NCBI GenBank assembly: GCA_036873135.1
Contig: JAPTYO010000008.1
Span: forward strand, 38,076,819-38,140,818
Direction of reading: 5' to 3'
Source: Clarkia xantiana subsp. parviflora
Taxonomy: Eukaryota > Streptophyta > Magnoliopsida > Myrtales > Onagraceae
DNA length: 64,000 nt
Of the stretch, positions 55,706 through 64,000 are shown piece by piece (position 1 is the stretch's first letter; the number at the start of each line of letters is the position of its first letter). The notes below the pieces were generated by a model. It searched no databases, had not been told where the DNA came from, and was given only the letters and a program-made list of their open reading frames with translations. The position numbers were made by a program, and so were the translations under genes.

Positions 55706-56815
55706 ATGATAAAAAAAACGTTTCAGGATTTTGGATACTGGTTCTAGTGTTCATATGATAAATAATTTGTAATGACTTAGAAATGGAAAATCTGTCAATG
55801 GTTTCTCAAGTTCAACTTTCAAACGGTTTTTTTTAACTATTATAGTTGGTATTGGGGATTTTCAGCTTTGAAAATATATTATGTTGCAGAATGTTCTTTA
55901 TGTTCCATAGTTTAAATATAATCTCATTTCTATTTCTAAACTTACAAGAGAAAAACTCTGCAACATTTTTACTACACAATGATGTGATATAGGACCTCTC
56001 AGATAGGAAGGTATTGGGCAGTTGCAGTGAAGATTTTGAACTTTATCTTCTTTTATCCAAATGCAATAACAGTGACTTGCTTTAGTTTCAGTCAATAATG
56101 ATAATGTTATTTTATGAAATAAAATGTTTAGTCATGTTTTTATTCAATCTGTACAGTATATTAATCATTTAATGTACAAGAACTTTGTTGCTCATGATTG
56201 TTATGTTTGCCCCTTAGCAAAAATTACTAGACTTAATTTTTCCATTTCTGAAGCTAGGTTCAAGTCTATTTTTGGAATTGTCCACTGTGATACTTGAGGT
56301 CATTATCATACACCTAATCATGATGATAAAAACATATTTTTGACTATTGTGGATGATCATTCAGGAGTTACTGAGATTTTTTGTTATAATTTAAGCATGA
56401 TGTACATGTTGTCATAATGAATTTTGTTGCAATGATTCAAACCAATTTAGCAAAACAATAAATATTTTTCGAAGTGATAATATGATAGGATTTTTAATGA
56501 GCAACTTAAGTCCTTATTTTAGCATTGTAGAATCAAATTCAAATCATCTGCCCTACTCTTCCTACCTCAGATGACGCATCACCGTTGTAATCTTAACACA
56601 TGTATTTAGTGTAATTAATTTTGTAGATTTTTTCTAAAAACCTATTGAGATTGGTGAACCTTAAAAGAAAAATATTAAACCTAAGGACACGTGTCAATAT
56701 CACAAAAATGAGGCACGATCCGGGATAATAAGGGTGGGCATGTGATATGCATCCCGTAGAATCATCCATCAGAATAGTTGTCCTCATACACCCAAACAAA
56801 ATGTTATGGATGAGA

Positions 56816-56849
<34 letters not shown>

Positions 56850-56962
56850 TAGAAATTGATAGGACTTTGAAATTACAATGTTCTATTCCAAATAAGTTCC
56901 AAGACTATTGTGTTCTTACTACTTGTTATTTAATAAATTTGATGCCTAAAAGTTTTGAATGA
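55706..56962 (+). pseudogene. Decayed copia protease-integrase remnant
   Basis: Old copia pol in shifting plus-strand frames. Near 55728 GFWILDTGSSVHM-like (protease active site DTG). Near 55890 LQNVLYVP and FKYNLISISKL (typical between protease and integrase). Near 56200-56590 CPLAKITRLNF, HCDTWGHYHTP, IFLTIVDDHSG and VIMNFVAMIQT (integrase core with first catalytic Asp). Near 56880-56950 DYCVLTTCYLINLMPKS. A non-homologous stretch with a (TA)n tract (about 56590-56850) interrupts it. Copia D inserted at its left side. It belongs to a different, older copia than C to F. Confidence 0.8.
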
Positions 56963-57195
56963 AAAGTATCATGTTGATTTATTAACCAAAAAAAACTACG
57001 TATTCATCATTTGAGAGTACAGAATCATGGTGAAAACTATTGTTAAGCTTGTTTTGTTGTTTAGGGAATTGTAAGAAAAGAAATGAGGTACTATTTAGTA
57101 AGAAGAAACCAGCTATTCCTATTTTTAAAATGATCAAAAGGGTGAACTAAAATCGTATGTAGCTGAAAATGCCGCCTTTATGAAGGTTTTATTTA
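56963..57195. other. AT-rich spacer before the Mutator-like element
   Basis: Probably further decayed copia sequence. No domain is readable. Confidence 0.4.
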
Positions 57196-58286
57196 GGGTT
57201 AAGAACCTATAAACTGCCTGAAATTTGTCCTATGTGAGATTTTGGTGTCTGAAGTTTAAAATATTGATAAATGTATGAATTTTCACTTTTGTTAAAATTT
57301 GGTTTTCCATCCAAATTTGCTGTTAAAATTGACAGAATGGTGTGAAATATCAAAATTCCCCCTTATATTATAATGTTTACTCCAGCCGGACACCACCCTA
57401 CTTCAGCTGGCCACTACCCTACTTCGGCCGTCCACCACGCCACTCCGGCCGACCACCACCACCAAAACTCCGGCCACCGCCACCACGACTCCGGTGACAG
57501 GTAGGGATGGAAACGGGTCTCGGGGGCCCCGACCCGGTTTTGACCCGAGAACCCGCCGACCCGCGGGTCACGGGTCGGGGCGGACCCGGGGCGGGTCGGG
57601 TCCGGGTCTAGGGGCACGCCCCGAAATGCCTATATGTATATTTTTTTAATTTTTTTTTAATGTTAATATAATGTAACATTTACTAAACAATATGGTTAAT
57701 ATAGTACCTATATAAATAACATGGACCAAATTATAAATAGATGTATATTTAGATTATTAGGATTTGTTAATTTGGATTTGGTGTTCGGATTTGAATTTGT
57801 ATTTGGTGATGAATTTGATGTGTTTGTATTTGATTGATGTTAGATTTATGGTTTGAATTTATATATAACGTAATATTGAGAAGTGAAAAAAAAAAAAAAT
57901 TGTTCACGGCGGGTCGGGGCCCGCGGGTCGACCCGCGAGATTTTTGACCCGCCCCGGGAGGCACACTTACCCGGGTCAGCCAGGCTGACCCGCGGGGCGG
58001 GTCCGGGGCTGCGAAAACCCGCCCCGTTGCCATCCCTTGTGACAGGCCACCATCCTATTCCAGCCCACTTCTACCGGCCACTACCCAAATATGGGCAATT
58101 TTATGATTTTTTTTTTATCAGGTCATGTGACAAGCACATGATCAAGTTTTGTCAACTTTAACTGCAAATTTGGACGGAGACATCAAATTTCAATAAAAAT
58201 AAAACTTCAGACATTCCATTTCAAGAAACTTCAAACGCCAAAATTTCAATAAGTCAAACTTCAGACGGTTAATAAGTTTTTAGCCC
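57196..58286. mobile_element. Mutator-like non-autonomous element with nested hAT
   Basis: Perfect 9-bp TSD TTTTATTTA (57187-57195 and 58287-58295), the length typical of Mutator-like transposons. Long terminal inverted repeats: left GGGTTAAGAACCTATAAACTG... against right (inverted) GGGCTAAAAACTTATTAACCG..., continuing through TGTCTGAAGTTT and TCCAAATTTGC.GTTAAA.TTGACA for about 150 bp. The core has CCACTACCCTACTTCGGCCG repeats like the minisatellite at 4238-4590. No transposase. It ends about 350 bp upstream of the SMC4 start codon. Confidence 0.85.
57502..58038. mobile_element. hAT-like element nested in the Mutator-like element
   Basis: 537 bp, TSD GTGACAGG on both sides (57494-57501 and 58039-58046). 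Ends TAGGGATGGAAACGGG and, inverted, AAGGGATGGCAACGGG. GGGTCGGGGC-rich sub-terminal parts surround an AT-rich core that matches 5640-5700 in the other hAT-like copy. Non-autonomous. Confidence 0.88.
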
Positions 58287-58639
58287 TTTTATTTATCTAA
58301 ACGCTCCTGCTCAAAATTTCAAAAACAAAGTTGCATATAAAAATAAAGTCATGTCCTGACAAAACATAGCTCATTAGGCCTGGCCCAAAATATTGTGCGC
58401 GTGGCCCATCTTTTCAAAGAGGAGGCGAAAATTCATTTTCCCGCCTCCCAAATATCTGAAATCTTCAAGAAAACTACGAAACTGATTTTTATTTCCCTTT
58501 AAGTTTCAACGTTCCAGACTTCTAGTGAGCCTTTTTGATTCTGCTGGTTCTCTTCCTCACGGACCTCCAATCAGAGTTGAGTATTCACTCATATCAGGGT
58601 TTTGATTCTGGAGCGAGTTCCGGTGAGTTGAATCAGGAG
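58287..58639 (+). promoter_or_regulatory. SMC4 promoter and 5' leader
   Basis: Host sequence between the transposon and the ATG. GGCGAAAA (58424-58431) and TTTTCCCGCC (58436-58445) are E2F-like sites facing each other within the inverted repeat GAGGCGAAAAT / ATTTTCCCGCCTC. E2F sites are known in promoters of plant S/G2-phase genes, which suits condensin. No clear TATA box. The transcription start was not determined. Confidence 0.55.
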
Positions 58640-61600
58640 ATGGGTATGGAGGTTGGGGACGAGACTGCAGCCACCGAGCCTGGTTCAGCTCAGGCCAGAT
58701 CCACCAGGGCCCCGAGGTTGTTCATCAAAGAAATGGTGATGAGAAATTTCAAGTCTTATGCCGGGGAGCAGCGCGTCGGCCCTTTTCACAAGGTTAGGGT
58801 TTGCTTCCCACTATTTCTCCTTTTTCGATTTGTGTTGGGAATTCTTGTCACCGCTTCTGTTTGATGCCTCAAATTTCCTGATGGAAGCTGGAAATGTGAA
58901 GAATTCTGCCGTTCTATCTATTTGCTGAACTAGGTAGTAAATTTACCAAAAATAAAGAACAGAATGTTAAGCTCTAGTTCTCAACTTTGTGGACTAGGAG
59001 TCGCATTTAGTGGGAAGAATATGTTAATTAACACCGCATCTGAATAAATTAAATGCTAGATTCCCTCTGTTGGGTTTCTTTGATTTTAAACAGCGAATTG
59101 TAGCTCAGTGAAATGGGGATTCACAGTTTTGTATTGATTCTGGATACAGAGCTTTTCGGCTGTTGTTGGACCCAATGGGAGCGGAAAGAGTAATGTGATA
59201 GATGCAATGCTTTTTGTGTTTGGTAAACGGGCAAAACAGGTACGTTTCATCTTGACTCTTGAGAGCACACTCATTATTTCAAATGAGCTAGTTATACTCT
59301 TGGGAGTGGGATTGCAACTTTAATAATGTCAATTACTCTTTCATGTGCAGATGAGACTCAATAAAGTTTCGGAGCTTATTCACAATTCAACAAATCACCA
59401 GAATCTTGACAGTGCTGGTGTTTCTGTTCACTTCCAGGAAATTGTTGACCTGGTACTTGGAATTTCAGAAATTCATAATTTCGTATGCTAAGAAACTTGG
59501 TTTCTACTCTCTCATGACCAATTAATGAAAAAACCCAACTGCTAAACTAATATTGGTCAGGGATTGCTTCCCATGGTTTAATTTTGTCATAACTGAGAAC
59601 TAGGGTGTTAGATGATTGGATTCAAACATTCTGGTTTGATACAGATGTTATGTTAGTATATTTTATGGCTTGGCCCTTATTATTCCTTTCCGATAACTGT
59701 AGGATAACGAGGGTTATGAAGCTGTACCGGGTAGTGACTTTGTAATAACTCGAGTAGCATTTCGGGACAACTCTTCCAAATACTACATCAATGACCGATC
59801 AAGTAACTTTACAGAAGTTACACGCTTGCTCAAAGGAAAAGGCGTGGACTTGGACAACAACCGTTTTTTGATACTGCAGGTCTTGCCCTTTCTTTCTCAA
59901 GGAAAATTTGTATTAGATTAGTTCTATTTATTTGGTATGAGAAATTTTATATGGTTGTCATCAGGGTGAAGTTGAGCAGATCTCCCTTATGAAACCAAAG
60001 GCTCAAGGCCCCCATGATGAGGGATTTCTGGAATATCTAGAAGACATAATTGGGACTAACAAATATGTGGAAAAAATTGATGAATCGTCCAAAGAGTGAG
60101 TACATCTCACTGAGCTACTTTTATTTATGTATTGATATTTTATTTACATAGCCAAAGGATAAAATCAAAGTTACGTTTATGAAAGCAGTGTGAGATTCAT
60201 AATAGGGGTTTTCCATATAACAGGTTTAGCACTATGTTCAGGGGGCGTCTAGGTTTAGTTTGAAAGATCGAACCACAATATTGTCTAGATTCATGTAGTA
60301 TGGTCATAATGTTTTGTAATAGAATATTTGCAACTTCTATTTCGTATATATTTAAAAAAACGAATCAATTTTTTGTTTATCCCTCTTCAGTATAAGATCT
60401 ACACTAGTTAAAATTAGTGGCCTGATCTTTTATGAATTTCTCATTCACAGATTAGAATCCTTGAATGAGAAGAGATCAGGGGTAGTGCAAATGGTGAAGT
60501 TAGCTGAAAAAGAAAGAGACAGTTTGGAGGTAAGAAGTAGTGTTCCACGTTGCCTGTCATTGCACGTTAAATGAAATGTAATACCCATTCAAATATCTGT
60601 GATGGAACAGGACGGGAAGAATGAAGCGGAAGCATTCATGCTCAAGGAGTTGTCGTTGTTGAAATGGCAAGAGAAAGCCACCCAATTGGCCTATAATGAT
60701 ACCGAGTCTAAAATGACTGGTGCACAAGAAAAAATGTCCACTCTTGAAGAAAATTTAAAGTGTGAACGGTAATTCCTCTTTTACCTTTATTTCCCCCACA
60801 ATATGCCCATGTTTGGATTCCATTTGTATAAATACTTGTTTTGGTCGTTATAACAGGGAGAAAATTCGAGAAAATGGTGATGCACTGAAGGAGCTCGAGA
60901 CCAAACATAACAAGTATATAAAAACACAAGAGGTACGTGCTGCATGTAGTGCTGTTACTACCTTTCTTCTTGTAAAATGAATGCTTTTGAACTCAGATCT
61001 TGAATTTTGTTTATCTCCGACTAGGAACTGGATAATAAGCTCAGTACTATTAAGGAAAAATTCAAGGAGTTTGAACGTCAGGATGTTAAACACAGGGAAG
61101 ATTTGAAGCACAAAAAGCAAAAGATAAAGAAACTTGAAGAGAAACATCAAAAGGTAGAAAACACACATGCTTGGCTTGTACTTAATGTAATTATATTCAT
61201 AACCTGCCTGCTTCTTATAGGATGCTGCCAAGATTGAAGATCTTGAAAAGGAGTGTGAGGCTTCTACGAGCAAGATTCCACAACTTGAAGAAAACATTCC
61301 AAAATTGGAAAAAACACTGGCAGTGGAGGAAGTGGTGTTGGAGGAAATCAAGGAAAACTCTAAAGGTGCATTTGATCATTCCTCTATCAAATGAATGGAT
61401 GATAGAATAATATTAAGCCAATTATGATATTCTGTGTTTGTTTTTAGAAGTGTTGAAATGGAAGCTGGATATCTTGATTGATACCTCCTTGCAGTTTATG
61501 ACCAAACTATTGTGTACCTATTGTGTTCTATTCACAGTTGAAGCTGAGAGATGCCGTTCTGAGCTTGTGGAGGTCCGCAGAGAATTAGAACCTTGGGAGA

Positions 61601-64000
61601 AGCAACTAATTGAGCACAAGGGAAAACTTGAAGTTGCAAATACTGAAAGCAAACTTCTGCAGGACAAGGTGATGATCACTGTTTATGTTGATACTTGAAC
61701 TGTTCTGCATGTTTTTGTTATATAATGACACGTTAGTCATTATAGATATACTTGCTCCAATATTTTTGTTCATGTCTAAATAGTTGACTGCATTTAATCT
61801 ACTACTTTTTCAGCATGAAGCTGGTCGTGCTGCTTTTGAAGACGCAGGAAAGCAGATGGATGACATAAAGAGAAAGATTGCTGCAAGGACTGAGAACATT
61901 ACTAATATCAAAGAGAATATAGACAAAAAGAAGGATGAGGTGTCTGAAGCTAGAAAAATAGAGCAGGTATGTTACATGTTTAGTTTCTTCAATTTGTAAT
62001 TCCCAACCTTGGCTCTTGTATCTAACTAGGAAACCCCTTTGCAGGAATGCATTAAACAACAAGAAGAGCTGATGCCCCTTGAACAAGCTGCTAGAGAAAA
62101 GCTTGGTGAACTTAAGTCCGTTATGGATTCTGAAAAGAGTCAGGGGTCAGTGCTGAAAGCATTACTGCAAGCCAAGCAGTCAAATCAAATAGAGGGAATA
62201 TATGGCAGAATGGGTGATTTAGGAGCTATTGATGGCAAGTACCCTTTTAAAAAAAAAAAAATAATTGCAACTTTATTTTCATTTTGTATGTCTTTTTAAT
62301 CTTTAGTTTTGATAAACACCTGTTTCTGGTAACAACAAATATGTGTATGGTGGCCACTTGGCCCTTTTCCTTTTTTATCTGTCCTATGAAAGTACTTTCA
62401 ATGGTCTGGATTTAATGGTTTAATCTTTGATTTGTTGTTGCTCTTGCAGCTAAATATGATGTTGCAGTATCAACATCATGTGGTGGGCTTGATTATATTG
62501 TTGTTGAAACAACAAATGCTGCACAAGAATGTGTTGAGCTACTTCGAAGGGATAAACTTGGTGTTGCAACTTTCATGATTTTGGTATATGCTTCCTGACT
62601 AATACTCACAGATATCTTCGTGGTGTATAATGCCGGATTGTTTGCACTGTAGGAAGTAACCCCATCAATCTTAACTCAAAAAAGAAGAAAATAGCTGAAC
62701 TTTTTTCTTTGGGCCAATAGAAAAGTTTTTACTTTCAAAGTGTTCAGTTTCTTTGTATTTCATTGAGTAGTTTGGTGCTTAAAACTCTCTTTGCCTCCAG
62801 GAAAAGCAAGCTCATCTTATTCATAAGTTGAAGCAGAAGGTTAGTCCTCCAGAGGGTGTTCCAAGGCTTTTTGATCTAATCAAAGTGAAGGATGAAAGAA
62901 TGAAGCTCGCCTTTTATGCTGTTCTCGGGAATACAGTTGTCGCTGAGAATCTTGATCAGGTAAAATTTAAGCTCTGCTATATCATCCATTCTTGGTTGTT
63001 GATACATTCTCATAGTCAGCTATATATACCTGTATTGAACCAAGATTCATAGCTTCTTGGCATGATTAAAAGAATGTTTTTTTTTGGAAAAAATAAAAAT
63101 TTGGCCTTGCATGTTGTATTTACTCTGCTTCTTTACCTTTCTTCCAGGCAACACGCATTGCCTATGGTAAAACGAACCATGATTTCAGACGCGTAGTAAC
63201 ACTAGACGGTGCACTGTTTGACAAATCTGGAACCATGAGTGGTGGAGGAGGTAAACCCCGTGGTGGAAAAATGGGGACCTCCATTCGAGCTTCCAGTGTA
63301 TCCACCGAGAGCATCAGAAACACTGAGGCTGAACTTGCTAGCCTCTCTGATAAACTAAACAGCCTCAGGGCAAAATTTGGAGATGCAGTTAGAAACTATC
63401 AGTCATCGGAAAAAGCAATTGCAACACTTGAGATGGAGTTGGCCAAGAGCCAGAAGGAGGTACTTTTTTGGAATTTTAATTTCATTTTCCGAGTAGTTGG
63501 ATTTGGCAGGTTTTATTGAATGGTTGTTTGTTGTTTCAGATTGAAAGTTTGCATAGTCAGCATGATTATCTTGAAAAACAGCTTGATTCCCTCAGAGCAG
63601 CTTCCTTACCAAGTAAGGATGAACTTAGTAGGCTCAAGGAGCTTAAGAAAGTTATTTCTACTGAAGAAGAGGAGATTGATAGACTTGTTCAAGGTTCTAA
63701 ACAACTGAAAGAGAAGGTGAGTGGTGGAATTCCCCCTTTTTCCTTCTCTTGCTTGATAATTAATAGAATCAAAAACATAATACTTTTTTTTATTGTTTAG
63801 GCAACTGAGTTGCAGCAGAAAATGGAAAATGCTGGAGGGCAAAAGCTGAAGCACCAGAAATCAAAAGTTGATGGGATTCAATCCGTGAGTACATACACAC
63901 ACATATGTGTATATTATGTGCTGGTTTGAAATATTCGTACTGAGTTTATGTCACGAATGCTAGGATATTGCTAAGCACAGAACAGAGATCAACCGATGCA
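58640..64000 (+). CDS. SMC4: Condensin subunit SMC4, 5' part (19 exons, runs off window)
   Basis: ATPase core subunit of condensin, pairing with SMC2 to compact chromosomes in the nucleus at mitosis. Exons: 58640-58792, 59150-59239, 59351-59452, 59703-59879, 59965-60095, 60451-60529, 60611-60768, 60857-60932, 61025-61153, 61221-61365, 61538-61668, 61814-61966, 62045-62234, 62450-62583, 62801-62959, 63148-63459, 63540-63716, 63801-63884, 63964-64000+. All join in frame without stops, giving about 872 residues; plant SMC4 has about 1240. Walker A is GPNGSGKS (58-65) and the Q-loop Gln is 174 (ILQ|GEVEQ). A coiled coil spans about 230-550, the hinge about 557-705 (IEGIYGRMGDLGAID, SGTMSGGGG), then the returning coil. 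RLFIKEMVMRNFKSYAGEQR and SELIHNSTNHQNLDSAGVSV are SMC4-type. The ATG at 58640 is the first Met of the open frame; a second lies at 58646. Signature motif and Walker B lie beyond the window. Confidence 0.96.
62235..62449 (+). other. SMC4: GC-AG intron in SMC4
   Basis: The exon ends GATG and the intron begins GCAAGT, a strong GC donor. It ends TTGCAG before CTAAATATGATG. Only this join gives the conserved hinge reading GAIDAKYDVAVST. All other introns here use GT-AG. Confidence 0.85.

Noticed and set aside
58535..58639. Upstream extension of the SMC4 first exon frame
   Set aside because: Open but lacks an ATG; the first Met of this frame is at 58640.
1..64000. CRISPR arrays, operons, phage or bacterial elements
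   Set aside because: Spliced SMC4 and plant LTR retrotransposons show a plant nuclear genome; the tandem arrays lack direct repeats with unique spacers.
1..64000. tRNA and rRNA genes
   Set aside because: No cloverleaf with A and B boxes or rRNA core sequence was noticed; tRNA-like matches are only retrotransposon primer sites.

Overview
This is a plant nuclear window, very probably from a flowering plant. It holds one host gene, the 5' two thirds of a condensin SMC4 gene at the right edge. The rest, roughly 58 kb, is a nest of transposable elements: Ty3/gypsy elements of the Tat type (dual RNase H, antisense genes), Ty1/copia elements primed by initiator tRNA-Met, Helitrons, hAT-like and Mutator-like elements. 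Plant-type introns, the TGGTATCAGAGC primer site and the Tat-type gypsy elements all point to a plant. No species can be named. All coordinates, target-site duplications (TSDs) and divergence estimates were read by eye.

Layout. 1-3987: right part of a gypsy element (minus strand) that keeps gag and its 5' LTR but has no pol. 3988-4804: Mutator-like non-autonomous element with a GGCCGG-rich minisatellite. 5466-6195: hAT-like element with an 8-bp TSD. 6400-7931: small Helitron. 8003-28660: a second Helitron, split by copia element C (9223-26480), which is itself split by gypsy element A (16308-25211). A is the youngest element: its LTRs are about 99% identical and its TSD is perfect. 28661-29444: unassigned sequence with a small unknown ORF.

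29445-45737: copia element E (minus strand). It contains a piece of an oppositely oriented copia element F (31163-42949), whose 3' LTR is split by gypsy element B (33324-42894). 45738-45810 and 55706-56962: two halves of an old decayed copia pol, separated by copia element D (45817-55699). The 5' LTR of D carries a 1.47-kb solo LTR. 57196-58286: Mutator-like element with a perfect 9-bp TSD and a nested hAT-like element. 58287-58639: SMC4 promoter and leader with paired E2F-like motifs. 58640-64000: SMC4 exons 1 to 19 (partial).

How the parts relate. No transposon here appears able to move on its own. A is nearly complete but has three single-site reading-frame breaks. B lost most of gag and has a substituted integrase glutamate. 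The left-edge gypsy has no pol. Copia elements C and D share the same architecture without recognisable protease or integrase. The most interesting signals are the antisense transcription unit inside the gypsy elements (a TATA box with an ATG next to a splice donor in A, and a spliced coiled-coil ORF in B), the shared protease/integrase-less copia layout, and the Mutator/hAT nest about 350 bp upstream of the SMC4 start codon.
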